Numbered from the stretch's first letter, positions 53,310 to 63,439 are shown. The stretch: DNA of 64,000 bases from Mesorhizobium ventifaucium (GCF_935822925.1 NZ_CAKXZS010000011.1:227282-291281); one strand, 5' to 3'. A program made the numbers and translations. Notes: generated from the letters alone by a model not told the origin.

Positions 53310-54308
53310 ATGATGCAGACCGAAATGCTGCCGTCCAACCTGATCGTGATTCCGTGCCTGAACGAAGCAGCTCACATCGGTGCGCTTGTTCATGAGCTTC
53401 GACCGGCGGCCGAGAGGCTCGGCGCCCGGATCATCGTTGCCGATGGCGGTAGCACGGACGGCACTAGGGCGATCGTCGAGGAGATCGCCGGGAAGGATCC
53501 GAGGATCATCCTTCTTAACAATGAAAAGCGCCTCCAGAGCGCGGCGATCAATCTCGCCATCGCCCGTTACGGCGATGGCGCTGAATATTTCATTCGCATC
53601 GACGCGCATGGCGGCTACCCACCGGATTATTGCGACCGGCTGATCGAAGAGGCGCTGGCCACCGGCGCGGATTCGGTCGTCGTCTCGATGCTGACCAGCG
53701 GCAGCGGCATGGTGCAGAAAGCGGTGGCGGCTGCACAGAATTCCAAGCTCGGCACGGGCGGGTCCAAGCACCGGCATCTCTCGGCGGGAGAGTGGGTCGA
53801 CCACGGTCACCATGCGCTGATACGAATATCGGCCTTCAAGGCGGTGGGCGGCTATGACGAAACGTTCAGCCACAACGAGGATGCGGAGCTCGACTACCGG
53901 CTCCGTCGGGCCGGCTACCGGATCTGGATGAGCGGCAAGACGCAAATGATTTATTACCCGCGCTCGTCGCTCGCCGACCTCTATTTCCAGTATCTCGGCT
54001 ATGGCCGCGGCCGGGCAAAGAACGTTCTCAAGCACCGCATGATACCAAAAGTCCGGCAGCTGGTGCCGCTTCTGGTGTTCCCTGTCGTCCTTCTCTCTGC
54101 CTTTTTCTTCGTGCATTGGCTGGCAGTCATGCCGCTTCTGGTGTGGGCGTCGGTTTGTCTCGGCTATGGCGTGTGGACTGCCATCAGCCAGCGCAATCCG
54201 GACAGTGCCCTTGCCGGGATTTCGGCTATGGTCATGCATTTCGGCTGGTCCGTCGGTTTCTGGCTGCAACTGCTTGGACCGGGATCGCAGCCTAGGAGGA
54301 TGGCGTGA
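53310..54308 (+). CDS. exoA: Succinoglycan-type glucosyltransferase ExoA
   Basis: A 332-residue GT2 membrane-bound enzyme that probably adds the first glucose onto the galactose-lipid made by ExoY. Visible: LIVIPCLNEAAHIGALVHEL, IVADGGSTDGTRAIV, RIDAHGGYPPDYCDRL and the acceptor motif SHNEDAELDYRLR. Two C-terminal membrane segments lie near FPVVLLSAFFFVHWLA. ATG 53310 (GGAAGGAC upstream) is preferred over ATG 53286. Confidence 0.9.
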   Translation: MMQTEMLPSNLIVIPCLNEAAHIGALVHELRPAAERLGARIIVADGGSTDGTRAIVEEIAGKDPRIILLNNEKRLQSAAINLAIARYGDGAEYFIRIDAHGGYPPDYCDRLIEEALATGADSVVVSMLTSGSGMVQKAVAAAQNSKLGTGGSKHRHLSAGEWVDHGHHALIRISAFKAVGGYDETFSHNEDAELDYRLRRAGYRIWMSGKTQMIYYPRSSLADLYFQYLGYGRGRAKNVLKHRMIPKVRQLVPLLVFPVVLLSAFFFVHWLAVMPLLVWASVCLGYGVWTAISQRNPDSALAGISAMVMHFGWSVGFWLQLLGPGSQPRRMA

Positions 54309-55258
54309 TGGGTGTGGCCGAAAAAAACCGCAGCGTCGACGTCTGCGTCTGCACGTTTCGGCGGCCGGAGCTTGCCGACACGCTTCGCTCCATAGCCACC
54401 CTCGACGTGCCTTCGGGATTCGACATCCGCGTCATCGTCGCCGACAATGATGACGGGCCGACGGCCGAACTGCTGGTGGCGACGCTGGCGGAGACGCTGA
54501 AGCTGCCGATCAGCTATCGTCATTGCCCGGCACGCAACATCTCGATAGCCCGCAACGCCTGCCTCGACGCCAGCATGGCGGATTTCGTCGCCTTCCTCGA
54601 CGACGACGAAACGGCATCGTCCAGATGGCTCGCCGAACTGGTTGCGACGGCGGACGTCAGTGGCGCTGCCGCCGTGCTCGGGCCAGTGCGGGCGCGCTAT
54701 CGGCCGGACGCGCCCGACTGGATGCGCCGCGGCGATTTTCACTCCACCTTGCCCGTCTGGGTGGGCGGCGAGATCCGCACTGGCTACACCTGCAACGTCC
54801 TGCTCAGGATGGGCGCCGACAGCCTCCGCGGCCGGCGATTCAGCCTGGCGCGTGGCCAGACCGGCGGCGAGGACACCGAATTCTTCGACCATATGGTCAA
54901 GGCCGGCGGTCGCATCGCCTTTTCGCCGCACGCCTGGGTCGATGAAGTGGTGCCGCGCGCCAGGGCCGCTTTCGACTGGCTGCGTCGCCGCCGGTTCCGC
55001 GTCGGGCAGACGCATGGGCACCTGCTGGGGCGCGACGCGCATGGCCTCGCGCTGGTGAGGCAAGTTGGTCTTGCCTCGGCAAAGGCGGTCTTTTGTTTCG
55101 CATCGGCAATCCCGGTCGCCATCAATCCCGTGCGCAGGAACCGCAGCGTGCTTCGCGGCGTCATGCATGTCGGCGTCGTGAGCGGTCTAATCGGTGTGCG
55201 TGAAATCCGCCAGTACGGCCTGCCCTCGCCGCAGGAAGGGGGCAAGCGTGCAGCCTGA
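54308..55258 (+). CDS. exoM: Succinoglycan-type glucosyltransferase ExoM
   Basis: A 316-residue GT2 enzyme: VDVCVCTFRRPELADTLRSI, IVADNDDGPTAE, the DxD motif AFLDDDETASSRWL, and TGYTCNVLLRMGAD. This is the ExoM pattern. ATG 54308 follows AGGAGG with seven bases between and shares its A with the TGA of exoA. It should add another glucose in sequence after ExoA and ExoL. Confidence 0.88.
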   Translation: MGVAEKNRSVDVCVCTFRRPELADTLRSIATLDVPSGFDIRVIVADNDDGPTAELLVATLAETLKLPISYRHCPARNISIARNACLDASMADFVAFLDDDETASSRWLAELVATADVSGAAAVLGPVRARYRPDAPDWMRRGDFHSTLPVWVGGEIRTGYTCNVLLRMGADSLRGRRFSLARGQTGGEDTEFFDHMVKAGGRIAFSPHAWVDEVVPRARAAFDWLRRRRFRVGQTHGHLLGRDAHGLALVRQVGLASAKAVFCFASAIPVAINPVRRNRSVLRGVMHVGVVSGLIGVREIRQYGLPSPQEGGKRAA

Positions 55259-56216
55259 CGTCACCTTTGTCATTGCAGCCTATAATGCGGAGCTGACCAT
55301 CGAGCGGGCGATCGCCAGCGCCATCGCCCAGAGTAATGTCAGCGTCGAAATCATCGTCGTCGACGACCAGTCGCGCGACCGGACGCTCGATCTGGCGCGA
55401 TCCTACCCCGAAGACATCGTACGCGTTGTCGCACTTGAGCAAAACCGTGGTCCCGGCGGCGCAAGGAATGCCGGCCTTGAGCTTGCCCGCGGCAGGTGGG
55501 TCGCGGTACTCGATTCCGACGACGCCGTCTATCCCGAGCGAATCTGCACCATGATCGACCGCGCCGAGAAAGCGGGCGCCGAGATCGCGGTCGACAATCT
55601 TCAGGTCGTTCGCGAGGACGGCGTTGCCGAGGAGACGATGTTCCCGGCCGACTACCTGGAGGGGCTCGGTGAAATCTCGCTGGCGGACTATATCGCCGGC
55701 AACGTGGTCTTCGAATCCAGGTTCAATCTCGGCTATCTCAAACCGATCTTCCAGCGACGCTTCCTGAGCGAAAACGGGCTTCGCTATGACGAAGGCCTGA
55801 TCATCGGAGAAGATTACATCCTGCTGGCCAGTGCTCTGGCCAAGGGCGGCAAATGCGTGGTCGAGCCGACGACCGGCTATGTCTACCATATCCGGACCGG
55901 CTCCATTTCCCGCGTGCTTGAACTTCATCACGTCGAGGCGATGCGCAAGGCCGACCTCGTTTTCGCCAGGACCCATTCGATGGACGCAGCCGCCGAGGCC
56001 GCTTTCGCGAGGCGCACGCGCAGCCTGCGCAAGGCGGCGTCTTTCCTTTCGTTGGTCCAGCACATCAAGGCCCGATCCCCCCTCAAGGCGGTGTGGACGG
56101 TGCTCAGCGATCCGGCAGCGGTTCGGCATATGGGCATGCCGATCGCCGTTCGGCTGCGAAGGGTGGCGGCGCAATTTGCCGCGGGTGCGGGGGAGGTGAA
56201 GGGTGCAGGCAGCTGA
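55248..56216 (+). CDS. exoO: Succinoglycan-type glucosyltransferase ExoO
   Basis: A 322-residue GT2 enzyme: VTFVIAAYNAELTIERAIAS, VVALEQNRGPGGARNAGLEL, AVLDSDDAVYPERI, FNLGYLKPIFQRRFLSENGL and YVYHIRTGSISRVLELHHVE. The pattern corresponds to ExoO. GTG 55248 lies inside the exoM end (AGGAAGGGGG upstream), so the two overlap by 11 bases. Confidence 0.88.
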   Translation: MQPDVTFVIAAYNAELTIERAIASAIAQSNVSVEIIVVDDQSRDRTLDLARSYPEDIVRVVALEQNRGPGGARNAGLELARGRWVAVLDSDDAVYPERICTMIDRAEKAGAEIAVDNLQVVREDGVAEETMFPADYLEGLGEISLADYIAGNVVFESRFNLGYLKPIFQRRFLSENGLRYDEGLIIGEDYILLASALAKGGKCVVEPTTGYVYHIRTGSISRVLELHHVEAMRKADLVFARTHSMDAAAEAAFARRTRSLRKAASFLSLVQHIKARSPLKAVWTVLSDPAAVRHMGMPIAVRLRRVAAQFAAGAGEVKGAGS

Positions 56217-56272
56217 AAAACAGTTTGGCGGCCTGCGACAGGTTGAAGTGATCTCCTCAGAAGGAATATGCA

Positions 56273-57169
56273 ATGAAGAAAGTCAGGAAGGCAGTCATAC
56301 CGGTAGCGGGGCTTGGAACGCGATTCCTGCCGGCGACCAAGTCGATGCCGAAGGAAATGCTGCCGGTCGTCGACAGGCCTGTCGTGCAATACGCGGTGGA
56401 CGAGGCGTTCGAAGCCGGCATCGAGCACATTGTCTTCGTGACGGGCCGCAACAAGGCGGTCATTGAGGATTATTTCGATCTGCATCCCGAACTGATCGGG
56501 ACCTTGGAGCAGACCGGCAAAACGGCTCAGCTTCAGGCGCTCGAAAGCCTGCTTCCCGTGGCTGGCGCGACGAGCTTCATCCGGCAGCAGTCGCCGCAAG
56601 GTCTCGGGCATGCGGTATGGTGCGCCCGGGAGGTCATCGGCGATGAGCCTTTTGCCTTGCTGTTGCCGGACATGGTGTCCTTCGGCGGGCGCGGATGTCT
56701 CGCCGAAATTGCCGACCTCTATGCGCAGACCGGTGGAAACGTTATCGCCGTCGAGCGCTGTGATCCGACCGAGACCAGCAAATATGGCATTGTCGGCTGC
56801 GGCGCGGATGTCGGCTCGGGTTTCGAGGTCACCGCCATGGTCGAAAAGCCGGCTCCGGCCAATGCGCCGTCGAACTACTACATCAACGGCCGCTACATCC
56901 TGCAGCCCGAGATCTTCGCGCTGCTCGGCAATCAGCAGCGCGGCGCCGGCAACGAGATCCAACTGACCGACGCCATGGTCCGCCTTGCGCAGAGCCAGGC
57001 TTTCTTCGCCCAGCCCTTCAACGGTCGAATGTTCGACTGCGGCTCGAAGGAGGGGTTCATCCAGGCCAATGTCGCGTTCGCGTTGGCGCGTGACGACATG
57101 AAGGCGTCGATCTTCGAGATGCTTCAGGAGTTCGTCCGGACGCATGAGCGCCGGGTGGAAGCCGCATAA
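56273..57169 (+). CDS. exoN: UTP-glucose-1-phosphate uridylyltransferase (ExoN/GalU)
   Basis: A 298-residue enzyme that makes UDP-glucose, donor for the Exo glucosyltransferases and substrate of Ugd. It shows [20 protein letters not shown] and [20 protein letters not shown], with the catalytic Lys in KEMLP, and [17 protein letters not shown] in the second half. It follows exoO by 56 bases and starts at ATG 56273 after GAAGG. Confidence 0.94.
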   Translation: MKKVRKAVIPVAGLGTRFLPATKSMPKEMLPVVDRPVVQYAVDEAFEAGIEHIVFVTGRNKAVIEDYFDLHPELIGTLEQTGKTAQLQALESLLPVAGATSFIRQQSPQGLGHAVWCAREVIGDEPFALLLPDMVSFGGRGCLAEIADLYAQTGGNVIAVERCDPTETSKYGIVGCGADVGSGFEVTAMVEKPAPANAPSNYYINGRYILQPEIFALLGNQQRGAGNEIQLTDAMVRLAQSQAFFAQPFNGRMFDCGSKEGFIQANVAFALARDDMKASIFEMLQEFVRTHERRVEAA

Positions 57170-57317
57170 AGCCCATTATTTGGGAGCATTAGCAAATGGA
57201 TGATGACGCAAGACACGCCGATATGTTTTGCTGCCCAGGTCGCGCGGTGTCTGGCATGAAGCTTGCGTCGTATATATGCTGATGCTCTCGATTTTGCTCT
57301 AGCGTCTGCAACTTGAG

Positions 57318-57359
57318 CATCGGACCCAAAGTGGAGACCGGTTTTGGGAAAATCCGATG
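57318..57359. repeat. Dispersed palindromic repeat upstream of exoP
   Basis: CATCGGACCCAAA ... TTTTGGGAAAATCCGATG: CATCGGA (57318-57324) pairs with TCCGATG (57353-57359), with CCCAAA/TTTGGG inside. I recognise this as a common short rhizobial intergenic palindrome. Confidence 0.7.
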
Positions 57360-57371
57360 TTGGAAAAAAAT

Positions 57372-57410
57372 AGAGCGGCGACACAGTTCGACTTGAGAGA
57401 CCGCCGCTCT
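57372..57410 (+). promoter_or_regulatory. Leader hairpin before exoP
   Basis: AGAGCGGCG (57372-57380) pairs with CGCCGCTCT (57402-57410) with a 21-base loop, 26 bases before the exoP start. It may be a transcript 5' structure, or a terminator for exoN without a T-run. Confidence 0.45.
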
Positions 57411-57436
57411 TAATGCAAACTTGAATTGGACCGAAG

Positions 57437-59818
57437 ATGAATTATGCCAATTTTCCTCTCGACAGGAGGAAACCATTGCCGAGTTCGGACGCAGTCGGCG
57501 CCGACGATTTCATCGATGTCGAGCGCCTGCTCGGCATGGCGGCAAGGCAGGCAAAGGTGGTTGCGGCATGCGCCGCCATCGGTCTTTTTCTGGGCGTGCT
57601 CTATTTGCAGACCACGCCCCCCACCTACATGGCGACGAGCCGTGTGCTGATCGACGAAGGCTTGAACAAGGTCGTTGACGAGGTCTCGGCGGCGTCGGTG
57701 AGCATGCAGACCGACTCCGCCATTCTCAGCCAGATTGAAATTCTCCACTCGGCGAGGCTGGCGGCGGTGGTCGTCGACAAGCAGAAGCTCGATCAGAACG
57801 ACGCTTTCATGGACCCTCCGACGTCGGCCGTGTCGAAGGCTGCCGATTTTGTGCGCGGCGTGGTCCGGTATTTCCGTCCCAGTCCCGCCGTGGGTACTAC
57901 CGACGTTACTCAGCTTGATCCGGCGACGCGTGACGCGATGATTGCGTCGTCACGCCGCGATTACGCTATCCTCAAACTGCAAAACGAGGTGCAAGCCGAG
58001 CGCATTGGTCGAAGCTATGTGATCTCCATCGCCTACCAGGCGACGGACCCCGCACTTGCGACCGCGGTCACCAAAGCCTATGCCGACGCCTATCTCGCGG
58101 ATCAGCTCGATGCGAGCTTCGATGCGACCGAGCGGGCGGCGGTCTGGCTGCAGGGCCGGCTGACTGATCTTCGCGAAAGTTCCCAGGCAGCGGCGCTCGC
58201 CGTCGAGAAGTTCAGGGCCGAACATGGGCTGGCCGTCGATGACGGCCAGTTGATCAGTGACAAGCAACTGTCGGACCTCAATGGCCAGCTCATTGAGGCG
58301 CAGGCCGATACCGCCCGCGCCAGCGCCCGCTACCAGCAATACAAGTCGATCGTCGAAAGCGGTTCGGACAACGCATTCAGGGACGCCGCCATATCCGCCG
58401 ACCAGCCGAGCAACTCGGTCATTTCAACGCTCAAGACCCGCTATCTCACTGTCGCTAAGCGGCAGCAGGATATCGAAGCCAATTTCGGGGCTGAGCATCC
58501 CCAGGCGGTCGCACTTGCCAAGGAAAAGGCCGACATTTCGGCGCAGATATTCGGCGAGCTGAAGCAATTGACCGAAAGCTACCGCAACGAATACGAAGTC
58601 GCTCTCGCGCGCGAGACGGCGCTCCGCGCAAATGTCGCGTTGGCGGCTGGCAAGAGTTCCATCGACAACCAGTCTCAGGTCAAGCTGCGCGAACTGGAGC
58701 AGAAGGCAACGGCGCTCTCGACGCTCTATCAGACGTTCCTTGGCCGCTACGAGGAGGCCTCCCAACAGCAATCCTTCCCGGTCGGCAAGATCCGCGTCAT
58801 CTCGGACGCGACGATGCCGAAGTCCGCGGCAACCCCGCGCACGTCCATAGTGCTGGGACTTTCGCTCGTGCTTGGCGTGATGATGGGAGTCGGGTTTGGT
58901 GGCCTGAATGAATTCAGGGAGCGGTTCTTCAGGACCGGCGAAGACGTTCGCGATCGCGTCGGCCTCAAATTCCTCGGCTACCTGCCGATCATTGGCAGCA
59001 AGGTCGCCAAGGACGATAAGCGCGATGGCGGTCAGGCGAATATCAAAACCGCCCAATCACCGTCGGCGGCTGAAAGACGCGCGCGCATGCGGGTGAGCAT
59101 CGACGCCCCGGCATCGATGTTTTCCGAGACGCTTCGCAGCGCCAAGATTGCCTTCGACGTGGTGATGGAAGGGCAAGGCAGCCGGGTCATTGGCGTGATC
59201 TCGGTCCTTCCCGGCGAGGGCAAGTCGACCGTGGCGGCGAATCTGGCCGGATTGCTCGCCGCCAATGGGTCGAAAACCCTGCTGGTGGACGGCGACCTGC
59301 GTAACCCCGGCCTCAGCCGCAGCCTTGGCATGGAGGCCGAGCAAGGCCTGATGGAAGCGGTAGTGAGCGGGCAGACCTGGCAGTCCGTCGGCAAGATCGA
59401 CCGGCAGACCAAGCTGGCGATCGTTCCGGCCGTGCCGCGCGGTCATTTCTCGCACACAAGCGAGCTCCTGTCGTCGGCCGGGATGCGGCGTTTCATCGAC
59501 AATGCCAAGGAGACCTTCGAGTACATCATCGTCGATCTGCCGCCGCTCGGCCCCGTGGTCGATGCCAAGGCCTTTGCTCCGCTTGCCGACGGCTTCGTGC
59601 TCGTGACCGAGTGGGGGCGCACGCCGCGTGCGATGGTGCAATCCATATTGAGTTCGGAATCCTATATCGCCAACAAGATCGTCGGCGTGGTCCTCAACAA
59701 GGTCGATTTGAAGAAGCTGGCGAAGTATGGATCGATCGGCGGCTCGGAAAAATTCTTCGACAGATATTCGTCATACTATCTGGAGAAGTCGGAAGCGCGG
59801 ACGAAGGTGAACAGCTGA
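57437..59818 (+). CDS. exoP: Polysaccharide co-polymerase/tyrosine autokinase ExoP
   Basis: A 793-residue Wzz-BY-kinase. Domains: first membrane segment near 45 (VVAACAAIGLFLGVLYL), periplasmic Wzz part with long coiled coils, Pro-rich second membrane region near 460 (TSIVLGLSLVLGVMMGVGFG), then the cytoplasmic kinase with Walker A PGEGKST (about 592-598), Walker A' LLVDGDLRNP, and the C-terminal Tyr-rich tail (FDRYSSYYLEK). It controls chain length and export of the exopolysaccharide. ATG 57437 has only GGACCGAAG upstream. Confidence 0.94.
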   Translation: MNYANFPLDRRKPLPSSDAVGADDFIDVERLLGMAARQAKVVAACAAIGLFLGVLYLQTTPPTYMATSRVLIDEGLNKVVDEVSAASVSMQTDSAILSQIEILHSARLAAVVVDKQKLDQNDAFMDPPTSAVSKAADFVRGVVRYFRPSPAVGTTDVTQLDPATRDAMIASSRRDYAILKLQNEVQAERIGRSYVISIAYQATDPALATAVTKAYADAYLADQLDASFDATERAAVWLQGRLTDLRESSQAAALAVEKFRAEHGLAVDDGQLISDKQLSDLNGQLIEAQADTARASARYQQYKSIVESGSDNAFRDAAISADQPSNSVISTLKTRYLTVAKRQQDIEANFGAEHPQAVALAKEKADISAQIFGELKQLTESYRNEYEVALARETALRANVALAAGKSSIDNQSQVKLRELEQKATALSTLYQTFLGRYEEASQQQSFPVGKIRVISDATMPKSAATPRTSIVLGLSLVLGVMMGVGFGGLNEFRERFFRTGEDVRDRVGLKFLGYLPIIGSKVAKDDKRDGGQANIKTAQSPSAAERRARMRVSIDAPASMFSETLRSAKIAFDVVMEGQGSRVIGVISVLPGEGKSTVAANLAGLLAANGSKTLLVDGDLRNPGLSRSLGMEAEQGLMEAVVSGQTWQSVGKIDRQTKLAIVPAVPRGHFSHTSELLSSAGMRRFIDNAKETFEYIIVDLPPLGPVVDAKAFAPLADGFVLVTEWGRTPRAMVQSILSSESYIANKIVGVVLNKVDLKKLAKYGSIGGSEKFFDRYSSYYLEKSEARTKVNS

Positions 59819-60118
59819 GGCCCGTCGGTAGTACGGATACTGAGCAGATCGGCGTCGTCCTGCGCGACCAGGCCAATACCGGGCCCGAAACCGTCGCGAG
59901 CGAAGACGAATGCCCCTCGAACAGACCATGACCGGCAGGCCTGCGCACGAGCCGGCAGGGTCGGCGATGTCCCTTAGGGTGCCGGTCGATTTCCTCGCTT
60001 GACTTGACTAGTAGAGGTCGCCGAGCCGCGACGGGTCGCGCAAAAGCGTGCGCTCATGCTTTGTGCCAGATACCGTAGGACGTTTGCAGCCAGGAACCGG
60101 CATGACAACGCTGGCGCG
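59819..60118. other. Gap between converging exoP and acyltransferase genes
   Basis: No gene and no clear terminator hairpin could be found in these 300 bases. Confidence 0.5.
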
Positions 60119-61202
60119 TTACGCCGCCTTGAGACGGTAGCGGAAGATGGTGTGGTCGAGCAGAAGCCGGATACGCGGTTCGGCCTCGATCGCAATCAGC
60201 CAGCTCGCGGCGATCATGGTCGCGCCGACGATGACCAGCGAAAGCAGGTATGGCACTCCCGCGCGCGTCAACGCCCCGAGGATAGCCGCGCCGACGACAT
60301 TATGGATCAGATAGAGAGGGTAGGTCATCAGGCCAATCCGGCGCCAGCCGCGCCAGGACAGGTCGAGCCGTAATGACCACGCCATCAGCGCCATGGCAGC
60401 GAGAAACAGGACGATCGGCGGCGCGTAGGGCATCGCGGCTTCGACCTTGATGCTGCGGACGTCGACAGCACTGATGATCTGCAGCACGCCGCCGGCCAGG
60501 AACAAGGCGCAGAAAACAAGGCGGGCGGGCGTCACTGCCTTGAAACGCATCAGCCAGAGCAGCACACCTGTCGCGAAAAAACATCCGTGATGCACCAGGA
60601 GCAGGTCGAGCCAGCGCGCCTCGGCAAGGTCCGACCAGTCGAATGGATAGTACAGGCACCAGAAAAGCGTGCTGATCGCGCCGAGCGCGATTGCCACCGC
60701 CTCCATCAGATCGAAGCGGCCGAGCCGCAGCAGGATCCAGACGACGGCATAAAAGGCGATCTCGATGCCGAGCGTCCAGTAGACGCTGTCGGCCCAGGGG
60801 TTGTACGGAACGAACAGGGCGGTGCGCATGAGCCTGGTGACAGCGTCCGTCGGCCAACTGAGATCGACGAAAAGCAGCACCATCGCGGTGATCGGCGCAC
60901 AGATCCAGACGGCCGGCACCAATCGTTTCACCCTTGCCTCGAAAAACCGCAGCGGTGTCGAATGCTCGGCGCTGAAGGCGATGACGAAGCCACTGATGAC
61001 GAAGAATATCTGGACGCCGACCCATCCGAATTGGACCAGTCCGCCTATTTCTGGATGCGGCGGGATGCCGCCCGTCGCGCGCGCCGAAACGCCCTCGGGG
61101 AACGCCCACGCCCAGAAGCCGTAGTGGTAGAACATCACGAGGACAGCGGCGAGAAAACGCAGGATGTCGACGCCGCCGAATGTGGTTTTTTGCTGAGCCA
61201 TG
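60119..61202 (-). CDS. Acyltransferase family 3 membrane protein (ExoZ/ExoH-like)
   Basis: A 361-residue membrane acyltransferase: GGVDILRFLAAVLVMFYHYG with the conserved Arg and His, FGWVGVQIFFVISGFVIAFS, then about nine further membrane segments. Such enzymes acetylate or succinylate exopolysaccharide sugars; the HYG and FFVISGFV motifs fit ExoZ/ExoH. Which acyl group cannot be read from the sequence. ATG 61202 is the start because the family begins just before it; TGC-N3-GCA motifs stand upstream (61250-61309). Confidence 0.85.
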
Positions 61203-61249
61203 CCGTGCCTTCGGAACGGCCCCCCAGGCAAAGTTTTAAGGGCTATTGC

Positions 61250-61309
61250 TGCATTGCACAACAGACGATTGCACTGCAGGATGAATTCGTGGATTCGTCC
61301 TGCACTGCG
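61250..61309 (-). promoter_or_regulatory. Cluster of TGC-N3-GCA motifs upstream of acyltransferase gene
   Basis: TGCATTGCA (61250-61258), TGCACTGCA (61270-61278) and an imperfect TGCACTGCG (61301-61309) lie within 60 bases, about 50-110 bases before the acyltransferase start. Confidence 0.5.
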
Positions 61310-61335
61310 ATCCGCCTGCCGCTCTTCGAAAGCAA

Positions 61336-63243
61336 CTAAAGCCCGATTCCGCGTCCCTTCAGCGCCGCGGTGATTTCGTCGAGAATGAGCGGGTCGTCGA
61401 TGGTCGCCGGCATCGTCCATTCTTCCTTGTCGGCAATCTTCTGCATGGTGCCGCGCAGGATTTTGCCGGAGCGCGTCTTCGGCAGGCGCTTGATCGTGAC
61501 CACCGTCTTGAGGGCGGCGACCGGGCCGATCCGCTCGCGCACCAGGCTGACGACCTCAATCTCGATGGTGCCGGTGTCGCGCGTGACACCGGCATTCAGC
61601 ACGACGAAGCCGAGCGGCACCTGGCCCTTCATCGCATCGGCGATGCCGACGACGGCGCATTCGGCAACGTCGGGATGTGCGGCCAGCACCTCCTCCATGG
61701 CGCCGGTCGACAGCCGGTGGCCGGCGACATTGATGATGTCGTCGGTTCGGGCCATAACGAACAAATAGCCGTCCTCGTCCATCATGCCGGCATCCGCCGT
61801 TTTGTAGAAGCCGGGGAATTCGTCGAGATAGGCTTGGCGAAACCGGTCATCGGCGTTCCACAGCGTCGGCAGGCAGCCGGCCGGCAGCGGCAGCTTGACC
61901 ACGACATTGCCCAACGTGCCGCGCGGCACTTCGTGGCCGGCATCGTCGAGCACACGGACGTCGTAGCCGGGCATCGGCACCCCGGGCGAACCGTATTTCA
62001 CCGGCAGCAGGCCTAATCCGGCTGGGTTGATCGTCATCGGCGAGCCCGTCTCGGTCTGCCACCAATGGTCGATTACCGGCACGTTCAATTTCTGCTCCGC
62101 CCATTTGATGGTTTCCGGATCGGCGCGCTCGCCGGCGAGGAACAGCGTGCGGAATTTCGACAGGTCGTATTTCGGGACGAATTCGCCCTTGGGGTCCTGT
62201 CCCTTGATGGCGCGGAATGCGGTCGGCGCGGTGAACAGCGCGACCACGCCATGCTCTGATATCACCCGCCAGTAGGTTCCGGCGTCGGGCGTGCCGACCG
62301 GCTTGCCCTCGAACAGGACGGTCGTGCAACCATGCAGCAGCGGGCCGTAGACGATATAGGAATGACCGACCACCCAGCCGACGTCGGAAGCCGCCCAGAA
62401 CACCTCGCCCGGCTTGACGCCGAACTCGTTCTCCATCGACCATTTCAGCGCGACCATGTGGCCGCCATTGTCGCGCACGATGCCCTTGGGCTGGCCGGTC
62501 GTTCCAGACGTGTAAATGATGTAGAGCGGATCGGTGGCGAGCACCGGAACGCAGTCGACATTGGCACCCGCGGCCCGCTCGCGGGCGACGGCGTCCGCAT
62601 AGTCGATGTCTTGGTTCTCCTTTAGCTCGCAGCGCAGCTGATCGCGCTGCAGGATGAGGCAGGCTTCGGGCTTGTACCGCGACATCTCGATCGCCTTGTC
62701 GAGCAGCGGCTTGTAGGCAACGACGCGCCCGGGCTCCAGGCCGCAGGAGGCGGAAATGATCAGCTTCGGCCTGGCGTCGTCAATGCGCGTGGCGAGCTCG
62801 TGCGAGGCAAAGCCGCCGAAGACGACCGAATGCACGGCGCCGATCCGGGCGCAGGCGAGCATGGCAAACGTCGCTTCCGGCACCATCGGCATGTAGATGA
62901 TGACCCGATCGCCTTTTTGGACGCCGCGGTTCTTCAGCACCGAGGTCAGTGCGATCACCTCGCGTTTCAATTCGGCATAGGTGAATTTCCTGATCGTGCC
63001 GGAAATCGCGCTGTCATGGATCAGCGCGATCTGATCGGCGCGGCCACCCGCCACGTGGCGGTCGACGGCGTTGAAGCAGGTGTTGCAGGAGGCGCCGCCA
63101 AACCAGCGTCCATAGACGCCGGCATTCGGATCGAAGACCGTGTCGAACGGCGAGAACCAATCGATGGCCTTGGCCGCATCCGCCCAGAATTTTTCCGGAT
63201 CGCGTTTCCAGCCGTCATAGACCTCGTGGTAGCGTGACGCCAT
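61336..63243 (-). CDS. prpE: Propionyl-CoA synthetase (PrpE type)
   Basis: A 635-residue acyl-CoA synthetase of the ANL family that activates propionate (or acetate) with ATP and CoA. Motifs: the P-loop IIYTSGTTGQPKGIV, WWQTETGSPMTINPAG, YLFVMARTDDIINVAGHRLS, and the catalytic Lys near the end in KTRSGKILRGTM. The length and the SPM after WWQTETG fit PrpE better than the longer acetyl-CoA synthetase. It is divergent from no neighbour; the dhaK gene lies upstream on the same strand. Confidence 0.9.
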   Translation of the reverse strand: MASRYHEVYDGWKRDPEKFWADAAKAIDWFSPFDTVFDPNAGVYGRWFGGASCNTCFNAVDRHVAGGRADQIALIHDSAISGTIRKFTYAELKREVIALTSVLKNRGVQKGDRVIIYMPMVPEATFAMLACARIGAVHSVVFGGFASHELATRIDDARPKLIISASCGLEPGRVVAYKPLLDKAIEMSRYKPEACLILQRDQLRCELKENQDIDYADAVARERAAGANVDCVPVLATDPLYIIYTSGTTGQPKGIVRDNGGHMVALKWSMENEFGVKPGEVFWAASDVGWVVGHSYIVYGPLLHGCTTVLFEGKPVGTPDAGTYWRVISEHGVVALFTAPTAFRAIKGQDPKGEFVPKYDLSKFRTLFLAGERADPETIKWAEQKLNVPVIDHWWQTETGSPMTINPAGLGLLPVKYGSPGVPMPGYDVRVLDDAGHEVPRGTLGNVVVKLPLPAGCLPTLWNADDRFRQAYLDEFPGFYKTADAGMMDEDGYLFVMARTDDIINVAGHRLSTGAMEEVLAAHPDVAECAVVGIADAMKGQVPLGFVVLNAGVTRDTGTIEIEVVSLVRERIGPVAALKTVVTIKRLPKTRSGKILRGTMQKIADKEEWTMPATIDDPLILDEITAALKGRGIGL

Positions 63244-63439
63244 CCAGCTTCCTCCCCAAGAATGTTTCTGTCCTTGGAAATAGCGTATGCTGTTTTTGCA
63301 AGCACGTGCAAATTCGTCTTGGCGACCTCGTGGTCGAAATGGACGTGACCGCCACTTTGTCGCCGCAACCGGCCAGGTGCGTTGAAAGCGCCTGCTTGCT
63401 CAATACTGTTCCTATAGCCGTGGCGCGGTGTTGGCCGTG

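Noticed and set aside
59819..60118. Short minus frames between exoP and the acyltransferase gene
   Set aside because: Arg/Ser/Pro-rich composition without ribosome sites; shadows or chance.
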